A DNA stretch of 64,000 nt, taken from Hymenoscyphus infarciens (taxonomy: Eukaryota > Ascomycota > Leotiomycetes > Helotiales > Helotiaceae). The notes beneath the pieces are model-generated. The model was not told the DNA's origin. It ran no database searches and saw only the letters and a program-made list of their open reading frames with translations. The stretch lies in assembly GCA_001414345.1 (NCBI GenBank), contig LLCB01000136.1, positions 79,413 through 143,412 of the forward strand, written 5' to 3'. The position numbers and the translations under genes were made by a program. Below, piece by piece: positions 35,781 to 47,771 of the stretch. Every line of letters begins with the position of its first letter. Position 1 is the first letter of the stretch.

Positions 35781-38700
35781 GTTATAAGCCTAGTTAGTAG
35801 ATAGGACACTGCTTCTACTACGCTAGTTATATTAGCTTTATCTTCTTTTTTATCTATTCTTATCTTCTCCTTAAGAGCACTGCTTTTATAATAGTAAGCT
35901 TACTCTTAACTAAAAAGGTTCTCCTTACTAACCGAAACTTATAGCCTATATAGTATAACTACTTCTTTTATATTATCTACTAAGAAAGAGTCTAGGAATA
36001 CTTTAATCTAAATAGCTTTAACACTAAGAACGTTAACAAGCTTAAAAGACCCTATTCTATAATTGAATAGGCTATACTTAATAAGAATATTAGACTTAAA
36101 GAAGCCTAGCTTATAGTAAATAAAGCCTAAGATATACTCTTAGTAGCTTAACGTATTAGAAGAGATCTACTAAAACTACCTCTCCTAGTATTAGCTAATA
36201 ATATTAAAGAAGACTTTAGAGATAATATTAAAAGATATACTTTTAAAATTAATAAGCTTTATACTATATAAGGTAAGATATATAAAGTTAGCTCCTAGGT
36301 AGAGAGTACTATAGATAAGTCTATACTCTTAGAAGCCTAATCCTTACTTAGATATACTAGGAAATTCGCTCTCTAGAACCTAATTTAAAAGCTTAAAAAC
36401 AACTTAGTACTAATATTAGAAAGCGTAGAAGATATAGTATATATAGAATACTAGAACACGCTTACTTAAACTAAATTAGAGTCTATAAACCCTAATCGCT
36501 AGTTCTCTAACTAGAAACGCTATTATAACTAAGTAAAAAATTTTTAACTCTTAAAGATTAAGAGTCTACTTATAGTAAAGGACTTCCTAGATATAGTTTA
36601 CTAAATTACTCTTACTTAAGTAATAAGTTAAAAGATATAGTTAATTAATAATATAGAGCTTAGAAAAGGAGTTATATTACTTAATAATCTTACTAAAATG
36701 TTTTTAAGGATTTTATATAAATACCTTATATTAAAGACTAGTAAGAAGGCTAGTAAGATGTTTTCTATTCTTAGAGATAGAAATAATAACCTGTCTAATT
36801 CTAGGAATAGAGCCTAAAACAGAGGTTCTAATAATAAGAAATGTCTATATAAGACTAGTTAAGGACACTTTTAGAAACCTATTAACTATTAAACCTTAGA
36901 ATTCGTACTTACTAGAAAGTATAATCCTACTCTTAATAATCCCTTAGATAATAAGGAGTTAAAAGAGATTATATAGTACTTAGAAGCTCTTTTCTAGATA
37001 GACCTTTAAAAGAAACTAATTAAAAAGTTCTCTATAACATAATCTAAGTTTAAAAAGGGATTTATAAGCTCTACTTAGAGGTTATTAAAATACCTTATTA
37101 GGAATATAAGTACTATAATCTTATCTTTAGAGCTTCTAACTAATCTAGAAAGAATAAACCGAGCTCTAAAATAAGGAATCTACGCTTTCTTAGCTAAATA
37201 TATTAAATACTTCTTTATAGATTTAATACTCTTTAATAACTATAGAGTAGTCTATCTTATTAATAGTAAGAACATACTTATTTTAAGAACCTTTAAGCAC
37301 TCTAATAATATAGTAGAATTAGAAATAACTAGTATTTTAATTAGTAGAATAGGAACAAGGGTTATAAAGAACGTTCTTAGAGGTAAGAGAGGAAGTAACT
37401 TAGTAGATCTAACGCTTACTAATATTACTATTATTAAGGGTTTTTATTCTAATATTATCTTAGAAGTATATATTAAGGAATCTAAAGTATAGTATAATAG
37501 GTATAACTATTTACTACACTTTAAGCTTATAGAGAACAGTATAGTTATTAAATCTTTAATTTATATAGTAAACTTAGTCTTATTTAAATACAACCTTATT
37601 AATAACTATACTAAGCTTAAAAACCTCTAAGCTATATTTACTTTAATATACCTAATACTCTCTAAAAAGATTAATAAACACTTTTATAAGAAGATAAGAG
37701 ACTATACTAGACTAAGAAGTAATTTAGTAGAAATTTAGTATAAAAGATTAGGATATCTAGGATAGGAAGCTTTTAAAGCTCTAGTCTAGTTAGTAAGGAA
37801 CGTAAAAATCATAAGTATTAAATAAGTAAAGTACTTATACTATACTATTACTTATACTTAGAACGTGGTTTTAAGACATATCTCTAAGAATAAGAGTATA
37901 TAACTATTCTAGTAGTACTTATAAGATCTATTTAACTTCTTAACTAGATATAATAGAGCTAAATAGCTCTTTCTAATAAAAGAGGAGTATAGTAGGAAGC
38001 TCTTTAGATTTATAATAACAAATAAGAGAGGAGAAATAATGTTTAAGAAGCTTAGGAACTTTAAAAGATAGGTTAGATAGTAATATAGTCTTTTAATTTA
38101 TAAGCTTAAGTATAATAATAATAAATTAGTAATCCTATAATATAATACCTTAGAATATACTTTATAGGCTACTAAAATTAGAATAGACTTAGAGCTTATA
38201 CTAACTTATACTTATAAACTAAATAAAGGGGTAGAGAGAGTAGGATAAGAAGTAATTATATACTCGATTAAAATATTATCTACTACTAACTTACTATAAT
38301 ATCTTTAGACTAAGTTAACTATAGCTAAAATCTAGCTCTATAATATAAGTCTTAACTAAAGAAATAAGTTTAAGATACTAAATAAGGTACTCCTATTATA
38401 GTTTAATAATTATTTCTACTAGTATAATCTAAAGTTTAAGAACTTAGTAATAAAAGACCTTAGACTAGATTAGAATAGAATCTATGTCTATAAGTCTAGA
38501 GCTTATCTACTAAAAAAGGAGAGAGAGTAAGAAGTTAAGAAGAGAGCTTTTAAAGTTAATTCTAGAGCTTATATAGGTTATTTAGTTAAGTATATCTTAT
38601 TAAATATCTACTATATCTAGGTTTTATAGCTTAATCGAGTTATTATAACTTAGAATATTATATTTAATAAAGAAATCTTTTATATACTAGAATATAAAAA

Positions 38701-41700
38701 GGTAGAATAATAACCTATTATAATTACTTATATAGTAGTATAGTATATAGTTAAGTAGGAGTAATAGGATGTTAAAGCTCTACTTAAAAGTGTTAGTATA
38801 TATAAAATAGAGAGCGTAGGAAAACTAAAACTAGGAGCTTAACTAGTAAGGGATGTCTTATCTAAAGCTACTAATATACTAAGTAAAGCTTTAATTAGCT
38901 AGAACTTAGGGGTAAGGCTAGAAAAGGGAGATATAATCTCTTCTAAGTTTAGACTTCTATTATCTAGAGTAATACCTAAACCTAAAAGTATACTAGAATA
39001 GGTTATAAGCTTTTAAAATAAGTAAAATATAGGAATCTTCTAATAAACTATAAGACTCTTCTAATAAGCGTTTATAGAATTCTCTTAACTATAAAATAAT
39101 ACTAAAAGTATAAAAGGCTTAAGTAGTCTACTAATTAGAATAAGTAATAGAATACTAGAAGGAATCTTCTAATAAAATAAAGAGGGTAGGCCTTTCTAAT
39201 AATAAAGTAGTATATAAGAAAGAACTCTTAATACGCTAGTTCTAGAAACTTCTAATATAAAGTTAACTAAGGAGTAGAGAATAATAAATATAGAAAGCGA
39301 AAACCTAAAAGAGCCTAAGATAAAGTAAGAGTATATAAAGAAAGTATATCTACCTATATTAAGAAAGAGTAGGAGAGGTTAACCTAGAGAGGAGGATACT
39401 AGGGATATAATAATCTTTACTCTACTAGCTATATTAATTAGAATAGAGTCTTAATAGGCTGTTCTAGAATATTTAAATTATTTCTTTAGTACTTTTTAGC
39501 CTTTATTAAAGAGTATAGTATTAAATAGAGAGGACTTATAAGATATCTATTATATTATTATAGTAGTAATAATAGGAGAAGAAACGCTTCTAAAGCCTAG
39601 ATACCTATGCCTTTATTAGTTAAAACTACTAAAAGAGCTAAAATTATAAAGAGAACTTATAAACTATCTACTTAGTAAGTACTTTAAAGACGATTTAAAG
39701 CTTAAAATTAAGAACTTAGAGAAAAGGAAATACTAGTATATAATTAAAAGATAGAATACTAAAACGAAACCGTTACCTCTAAAGTAGGTATTTATATATA
39801 AATATAACTCTATAAACTATTTAATTTAATACTAAGCTTAGCTTATAGTTAGAGGTAATCTCTAATAAGAAGATACTATCCTTTTAATATATACTACTAC
39901 GCTTATAGTAAGATTATTCTAAATAGCTATAGTAATAGCTACTAGATTTAATCTAGAGATTAAGTAATATAACGTTATAAACACGTTTATTAATATAGAA
40001 AGGGATATAAGAGCTCCTCTAGTAGCTTACTAACTTCTAAATAGATATTAATAAGAGAGACTATATATTAAATTAGATAGAGCACTTTATAAGTTAAGAG
40101 ATTCCCTAGCTCTATAGTTTAAATACTTTATAACTACTTTTTAAGAATATAGCTTAATACCTTATTTAGAAGAGCTCTATATTTATATAGATCTTCTAAG
40201 GAAGGTTTTTATAATCTTTTATATAGATAATATATAGATAATATACTATTAAGACGACGTATCTCTAGTAAGAGTTATAATAAATAAACTAAAGCTTTTA
40301 TATAAACTATACTTACTTAGTAATATAGAATAGTATCTTAGAGTAAAAGTCTATAAAGATAGAGTATAGAAAAAGATATAGCTCTCTTATAATATATATA
40401 TTAAATAAGTTACTAAATAATTTAAGCTTATTAATAGAGATTATTTAAGTATACTACTTCTAGTATATAAACTAAAAAAGAATTAAGGAATAGCAAAACC
40501 TATATTTATAAAGTTCTATTAAAAGAAGGTAGATTTAGTACTTTATATAGTAATTATAATATAACTAGATATTATATTCGCTACTTCTTAGCTTTTATAC
40601 TTCTTAACTAACTTAAATAATAAATATATAGCTATAATAGATTAGTATATTTAATACTTATTTAAGATAAGATTCTTAGGAATTATATATAGAGGAGAGC
40701 TTAGAGGTATATAACTAGTACTTATCTTAGACGTATTATATACTAATAATCTAGAAACTTAAAGATCTTCTAATAGATATATAATATTGTTATTTAGTAG
40801 ACTTATAGCTTAGAGAGCCTTATAATAAGATATAATTATAATATTAATAATAGAAGCTAAGCTCTTAGAAGTAAAATAGCTAGGTATAGAAATAATAGCG
40901 TTAAAGCGTCTTTTTAAGGAACTATAGCTTGATTTAGGTAAGATATAGAATATATTCTATAATAATTAATAAACTATCTAATTAATTACTAGAGAAAATA
41001 AGAGAATATCTATAAAGCTTTAATATATAGATATCTAGAATATATAGCTTTATTAGAAGTACTAGAAGAGATCTTTCTAAGTTACTTATTTACTAATAAA
41101 TAATATATTAGTAGATAGACTTATAAAAAACTTATCTAAGTAAAAATTCGAACATTTTAGAGCTTTACTTAATCTCTAAGACGCTTATTTACTTAGTAAA
41201 ACACTTACTTAAGATATAAAAGTATATTAAATTTTAGGTTAAAACTATATTTTTAGGTTAAAAACGCTCTTCTAGAATAGTAAATAACGCTCTTTATTAT
41301 TTTTTATATATTATTATACTTTACTTTATTATTTTACTTATATATTTTTAAGAAGTTTTATTCTTTTTTATATTATAATTATTTAAGAGTATTATAAGCT
41401 TATTTTAGATTTTATTTATTTATTTAATTATTATATACTTAGTAATTAAGTATTATAAGACCCTTCTAGAGAGCGCTATTAAATATAAATATAAAGTTTT
41501 AAAGGAACTAACTACTACTACGTAAACGTAAAGTATACTAACTAACTAATAGTACTTCTTTTAATACTTAGAAACAGTTTTACTAAGAGTAGTAAGCGCT
41601 ATACCTATTTTATTAAAAGTATTACTAAGATTAATACTATTAGACTTATTATTACTATTATTATTCTTAGACTTTTTACTCTTAGAAACATCCTTCTTAT

Positions 41701-43208
41701 ACTTATAGCCTTTTAAAGAACGCTTAGAATAGTTATTAGTAAGCTTCTTAGAAGACGACTTCTTAAAAACTAACTTTATAGAAGTAGTTTTTTTTAAAAT
41801 AGTCTTTCTTAGAATAGACTTTAGAATAGATTTTTTAAGATAGCTCTTTAAAAGAACCTTTAAAAGCTTTTAAGTAGACTTTTACTACTTAGAGAGAGAG
41901 GTATTATCTTTACTATGAATAATAGAACTCTTATAAGGAGTGCTCTAGCTCTTAGCTTAACTATAAGTATTAGCTCCTATAAGCAGAGTACTATTTAAGG
42001 TAGAAGTAATAAAAGGAGTGCTCTTAGAAACATAGTTACTATACTTTAAAACCTTAGAAGTATTACTATCTAGCTTATTATTAGAAGCGAGACCTTAAAA
42101 ACTATTAGACTCTTTATAATAATAAGCATAGTTTAGAACCGAGGATAACTAAGAGCTTCTAAAACCCTATTTAAGTCTTATATAGATTATACTATATAAC
42201 TTCTCTTACTTCTAAATCTATAAAATTAGCTAAAGAAATGAAATAAGAAGTAGAAGACTAACTAAATAAAGCTCTATATAAACTTTATTACTAATATTAG
42301 TCTAACATTTCTTAAGATTTTTAGTTAAGGTAATTATAAAAGGGAGATAGATACTTAGTAACACTTTATAAGAATATCTAATAGTATAGTTAAAATAGCG
42401 TATAACTTTTTCGGATTCTATATTATAGTAGCGACTAGTCGATTTACTAGCTACTATAGAAGTAATATAGCCTTTATAAGAAGCTTCTTAAAAATTCGAA
42501 ATATTATAACAAGCTTTCTTAATAGGAGGCGTAATAAGTAAGCTCTTACTACTAATAGTTAAGTGCTTAACGTTATTACTAGGAAGTTTGTTTAAGAGCC
42601 TAGTATTAATAGCTAAAAGCTTTTTAAGAAGTTTTTTAGGTTTAAGACTATCTTTAGAGATATAATATTAATTAGAGCTTATAACTACTAACTTCTCTAG
42701 CTTATTCTTAGAGACGTTAATAGTATAAAATCTACTAAGTATAATAGCTTAGAGTATAACTAGACTAGAAGAGGAAATATATAAGAGATTTAATATTTAA
42801 TATTCTTATATAGTTAGCTAAAGTATAGAATAAAGATTAATATACTTAAAAGAACAATGCCTAGGTTCTAATCTATTAATTATATATTTAACACCTTCCT
42901 TATTATCTTTATAAACTTTAGCTTTATAATATTCGTAGATAAGTATAGGGTTGTTACTTATAGAGGTCTTACTATCTAGAAGACGAGAGATTTAAAAGAG
43001 AGGCTATTTTAGTTAATATAAGAGCTTAGAAAAGGTAAATATAAGTTTTATACTATAGTCTTTTGTTAGGTAGTATATACTATAGTAGTTTAGTAGTAAT
43101 AAGAGAGTTTTAAGGAAGTTATAAAAAGAAAAGAAAGAGTTTAGGTTATTAAATCTATATATATAGTAAACAACGCTTTCTTAATTAAAAAAGGTTATTT
43201 AAGAGGTA

Positions 43209-43383
43209 TATTATAGGATAAAGGTAGGTTAGATAAAGGATTACTTAATAATCTCTACCTTTTAAGCGAGGAGTATAGTATTTAAAGCCTTATACTCTCT
43301 TCTATAGTTCTAGGGATTAAGTATTTACTTTAACTTTACTTTACTTATTCCATGCTCTTGATATAGCTTCTATAATCGCCATA
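43209..43383 (+). repeat. 3' LTR of the copia element
   Basis: 175 bp, TATTATAGGATAAAGG...ATCGCCATA. Compared with the 5' copy it differs only by transitions as far as I can see. Confidence 0.85.
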
Positions 43384-44808
43384 GATACGGTAGCATCTAA
43401 GTTTAGATATCTAGTCGTATAAAACTGTATTACTCAGGCCTATAGGCCGCCTTATTCCCTTTAAGGTACTTAAGGACTTAATTATCATCTTCTAATTTCA
43501 AAGAAAAATAGCTGTCAGATCGTAGAGAGTTTAAAGCTAAATCGGATAAGGAGGGAGAGGTGTTTTAAACTAAAGTGCTAATATCGACAGGCGTAGTCGT
43601 TTCTAAATATTCAGTGCTTCGGTGTCTCTTCTTATCTAGGGTTGTAATTCTAGCGTCTCTTAAGAGTAGCAGACGCGTTTCAGAGCTAAGGTGTAATCTT
43701 GTCCCATATATAGAAGAACTTATTCTAATTCTAGTATCTCTCTAAATATAGTTATACTCGAAAAGCAACCTTTTTAAAGTCGGTAAAAGTTTCTTCAACG
43801 TATTCTTCTCCTAATTCCACTTCTATCTCTTTTAACTTCTATCTCTTTTAACCTTTACACTAGTAGAGACTCGGTCTATAACCGTAGTCTTTTTGAATGT
43901 TTACTAGTAGAGGTTCGAGGGAAGTTTAGAGTACTTATAGAGTTAGATAATGTTCGGTTAGGATTTATAAAGATAGCGATAACTTAGTTAAGAGCTCGCT
44001 TCTGAGTTTTGTCCTAATAGAAAGCGTATTTCGACCGATTTGTATCTGATTCGAGATTCGAGAGTTAGGAAGTAGTAGGAAAGCATCAGAGGCAGCTGCC
44101 CGTAGCCGAAAGGGGTATGAATTGGGGCTTAGAAGCAAAGGAGGGTTTGAACGAAAAGGTTCGAAAGAAGGTTGGATCGGTGAGGGTTCGGAGGTGGGGT
44201 GTTTTTAACTTCGAAGTTCGCTTATAATTTTGTCCTCTATCTCTCGGCTAACCGATCGTTTATCCTTTGTCTTTATGCCTCTATCTCGTCCGCCTATTAT
44301 CCGTATATCGTCTGAATTTAGGAAGGTTGTCTTTAGGGCTAAGCCCTTGTTGTTTCGGCGTGCGGTTACGGGTTAGAGAGGGTTTAGAGGGTCTTTCGAG
44401 AGGGGTGGCCCTAGAAGGTCGTTTAACGCCATTCGGCAGAACTATCGACATGATGTCGAATTAGAGGGGGGGGGTAAGAGCAGATTCGGAAGCCTTCGCG
44501 ATAACTATAGTAAGTCGACTTATTCACCGAACCTATGTACAGCAGTCCCTATATAGAGAGGGTTATTAGGATTCTAAACACTTAGCGTATTTAAATCCTA
44601 TAACGTATAAGACACGATTTTTACTAGCTATCTAAAACCGATACTAAACCCTAATATTACTAGCTGTCTAGAAGATCTCTAGAATCCCGGCTATTTAAGG
44701 ATAATATTATAATAGACCGATTTAGGCCTAAAGCGAAACAAAAGCGATAAAAAGCTTAAAGAGATATTATAAATACCGTCACTAGCGAAGTAGAGTTTAG
44801 CCTTTTTA

Positions 44809-45181
44809 TATAATAGTACGAAATATATATAACTATAGTAGAGGCATATAGGAGTACGTATAGCAGAATGACGTATATAGATACTAGGCTCTAATACGGA
44901 AGAAAAGGCTAAACTAGCCTTTTCTAACTCTAGGAGTAGGCTACTATATATAAGAGGTTTCAGACGATACAAAAGAGGTACAAAACCAAACAACGACATA
45001 CGTCGGCTAATACAAAAGCTCGAACCCTACGAAGTACGTCTAAAAGTCCGGACGGACGTATAGACGTATATAACCTTCCTAAATTAGATAATGTAAAATA
45101 ACAACTACCAAAAGCTAATATGTATAGCATATGCCACGTAATATCGGCTATCTAGGATAGCCTAGATAACAGGCCATCACA
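44809..45181 (-). repeat. right LTR of the non-coding LTR element
   Basis: 373 bp, TATAATAGTACG...GGCCATCACA. This copy keeps the canonical CA end (minus-strand TG start) that RIP removed from the other. Confidence 0.85.
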
Positions 45182-45660
45182 ATTATAAGAAGTAATATTA
45201 TTCTTCTTAGTCGTCTTATAATATTATCTAGAAAGTAGTAGTCTCGTATTATAAACTATTACTAATATAAGTAAGTATTAAAAGAAAAGTTAAAGAGAAT
45301 AATTTCTACTTTAAACTTTACCTCTTATAATATTCTTTATATAACTTTAATTTTCAAGAGACTTAGAAAACTAAAAATCAAGAAATATAATATAGATTCT
45401 TCTCGATTTCTCTTCTATAAGAAATTTTATTTAAACTTCTTTCTCGAGAATCTTAGAACACTCTAATAAATACAAAGAAGTTCAGATCCCACTTAATCCT
45501 CTCTAAAACTTCTATTTAGTAAAAAGCGTTATTAAACTTTATTTTTCCAAAAGTTTAGAATACTATACAAAGATAAGAGTTCTTTTTAATATCTTATGTT
45601 TCTTTTAAGAATACAGGTCTAGTAAGAAGCTTTATTTAATTTTCTTTCTCCGAGCTTTTA

Positions 45661-46345
45661 GACTAATATAATTAGGTGAGAGTAGATTGGACTTCGTAGA
45701 GTTTGATGAAAGTGACGTTATAAGCGAGGGTGAATTGACTCTTAAGTCCTATTTTGCCTTCTCTCGTTTCGCCTTACTCTCTCTCACATTCTGAAACACA
45801 TAAAATATGCACAAAAATGTCATCAAAATGAGTGGGAAAGAAGCCTGGAGATAAAGAATAAGCTGTACTTGGTACTGTGGCACCCATAGACAGAGGCTGA
45901 GGTTCGAAATGGCTCTCAGGGACTTATAGTACATCCTTCCAAGGAAATCGCACACCTAGACTTTAAACATGAGTAATTTAGCCATGCTTCATCACTTCTC
46001 CAGTCACGGCGCTCTCTTTTGTCATTTATGTACGTTCTCAGTTGATTCACAGCATCATATCACAATCACAAAGCGAGTTAAGAATCACCTTTTCAAGTCA
46101 CAAAAGTCAGCTGCAGTATTATTTATTGTACTTGTATTCGTTGTAACGGTCGCGGTTCATGGCAATGAAGCCTGGGTATGAATTTAGCTGTTGTACAATG
46201 TAAAAAAGCCCAAGCATCTTCTCCCAGAAGTGCCTAAGCCATGATGGTATCTCGAAAAAAAACCAACTCCCCCCATATCCTCATATCACTCCCAAGCAGC
46301 AGCAGCATCATGTCTCCAAATCACCAAGTGATTCCAAGTCCAAGT
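45661..46345. other. edge of gene island
   Basis: Composition returns to normal at about 45.66 kb. A 70-residue plus-strand frame at 45969-46181 has a hydrophobic stretch (AAVLFIVLVFVVTVAV) but no support as a gene. The stretch probably contains the 3' UTR of the F-box-like gene. Confidence 0.5.
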
Positions 46346-47771
46346 TCAGAGCTTATATCCAGCCATTTCGACCTCAATCAACTTCTTTGCCTCAACCCAA
46401 ACGTGTTCCAAGATACAGCCCATCTTTTGACTGAAGACTCTCCATCCAACACTCTGGAGACTGGCATACGCCATCGCATAACCCAGCTCAAAGGATCTGA
46501 GGTCCTCAATTCCCTGCTCGACTTCCTCCCAAACCCAGAGATCCGGTCGTCGCTCTTCGTTCATTGTGCCATACAGGTAAGCGCAAGCAAAGTAGGGGCC
46601 AAAGCGTTGTACTTTGTCTTGGAAGACGCAGGTACGCTCAGCGAGCGTATAGTCGTCAATTGGCTCTCTGTTTTGATTTGCGTGAACCGACAAGCAGTTC
46701 TTGAAGCCCGCACCAAGTATCTCAACAGTCGAAATGAGAATCGCCAACTCCGTCTCCGAGAGGCTCTCCAAGAATTGACTCTGCTTGCTGCGGACCTCAT
46801 CTGTGCCAAACAAACCAACAATGCTGTCTGAGAGCTTGAAAAGTAAAAGGAGACCATTCTTCTTCAAGACTATCTCGCGGTTGTACAACTCGGACTTGTC
46901 AATATCCAATGTTGGCCAGTTGTTTCCTGCATCCAAGTCCATGTCCATGATTTTATGATGAGCGAGGGTTTCGACAATAACGGCACGGGCGCGCATCTCC
47001 GAGTACCACTTGTAGCTGGTTGTGTCGTTGATGGTGACATAAGACGAGAGAGTCGCGGTTCCGAGAACAGGGGATTGTAAGGAATTGGCGTAGGTCAACT
47101 TCCCGTCATGATTGTGGATGAGGGCTCGAACAATCGACTTTTCGAAGGTGTCAATAAGAACTTTGAAGCCCTAGAGAAGGAAGTTTAGCAGAGCTCACAA
47201 ACACAAACATCAAGTGTAAAGATCGATTGCATGAAAGAAAACACAATGTTGAATGGGAACATGGAACATACCTTTGAAACGAGCGACAAATTTAGGACTG
47301 AGGTCGGCTCCAGATCGATTGTCTTCTCAATGATATTCAAGACAACTTCACCAGGAATTCCAGTGCCATTTGGGGTCTTCAAAAGCATATTGTAGTCAAT
47401 ACCGTGACCAGAAAGGGCGGAAACAATGTTTGCAGGTAGTACGATACTGGTAATGCGTTTTAGCCAAAAGATCGGAAAGAGGTAGAGGTTTGTGGAGAGA
47501 CTTACAGGTGGTAGAAGAGAGGCGACGCAGCCTTGGTGGCTCCGCGCCAGTCTCTCTTGGTTGCTACTTCCTTTGGAAGAGTAAGGGGGAGGGCCACGCC
47601 GAACGCGAAGTCCTTTGCACCTTCCTTAGCAGAGATAGTGCAGAATTCTCTCTCCTCAGTGTTGTCGGATCCGACTTCCTCGTGAGAATTGAGCCAGGCT
47701 TGTGGGCTTGGAACCGCGCCTTCCTTTAGAGAATAGCTTGTGGTGGCACCCGCCATGGTTGGTTCACTCAT
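46346..47771 (-). CDS. F-box-like protein, function unknown
   Basis: Three exons, 47506-47771, 47272-47446 and 46346-47161, give 418 residues (start MSEPTMAGATTSYSLKEGAV). Around residues 107-150, IPGEVVLNIIEKTIDL and SVLNLSLVSK match the pattern of an F-box. The rest is an all-helical-looking C-terminal domain I do not recognise. The last acceptor is uncertain: the best pyrimidine-tract site (TTCTCTAG at 47172) breaks the frame, whereas CAAAG at 47162 keeps it. F-box proteins recruit substrates to SCF ubiquitin ligases, but without a known recognition domain this is only a family-level guess. The gene stands alone between two RIP blocks, apparently undamaged. Confidence 0.68.

Larger units (their letters stand above)
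35606..43383 (+). mobile_element. Ty1/copia LTR retrotransposon, RIP-inactivated
   Basis: Identical-length 175-bp LTRs (35606-35780 and 43209-43383) are flanked by the perfect duplication GATAC (35601-35605 and 43384-43388). Despite stop codons, copia hallmarks are readable in order: the GAG-pre-integrase motif RLG-H/Y-LG at 37736-37783, the RT segment ALYxLRDS at 40082-40123, the YVDD box decayed to YIDN at 40220-40231 in the same frame, and an RNase H stretch (RSSNGY...LLFGG...EAE) at about 40765-40865. Integrase-region before RT is the copia order. About 2 kb lies between RNase H and the 3' LTR, more than usual. No intact frame remains. Confidence 0.88.
34147..45181 (-). mobile_element. 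non-coding LTR retrotransposon (LARD/TRIM-like), split by the copia element
   Basis: Two 373-bp LTRs (34147-34519 and 44809-45181) are flanked by a perfect 5-bp duplication ATTAT (34142-34146 and 45182-45186). Removing the nested copia copy leaves about 3.25 kb. Next to the left LTR is CCCCCTCTCTT, on the minus strand a polypurine tract AAGAGAGGGGG, so the element points left. I find no gag or pol motif in the interior, which instead holds degenerate internal repeats (34905-35010, 35087-35180, 43945-44065, sharing GTTCGGTTAGG and GATAACTTA bits) and a five-unit minisatellite at 35253-35600. The interior is clearly less AT-rich than the nested copy. It is most likely a non-autonomous element mobilised by another. 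Confidence 0.82.
28970..45660. repeat. RIP-degraded AT-rich block with nested transposons
   Basis: From about 28.97 kb to 45.66 kb the DNA is dominated by TA, AA, TT, AG and CT, while CA and TG are nearly absent; long open frames vanish. This is the pattern left by repeat-induced point mutation (C to T, mainly at CpA). The segments outside the resolved insertions (about 28970-30112, 30515-31265, 31560-32152, 33200-34141 and 45187-45660) are an older layer of transposon debris too decayed for me to classify. The younger insertions are listed separately. Confidence 0.85.

Noticed and set aside
37881..39400. Searching for an intact gag-pol frame in the copia element
   Set aside because: Stop codons created by C-to-T and G-to-A changes occur in all frames; only short hallmark motifs can be read.
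46241..46831. 196-residue plus-strand frame starting with ATG
   Set aside because: Lies opposite the last exon of the F-box-like gene, which has the better splice structure and family pattern. A real antisense gene cannot be fully excluded.
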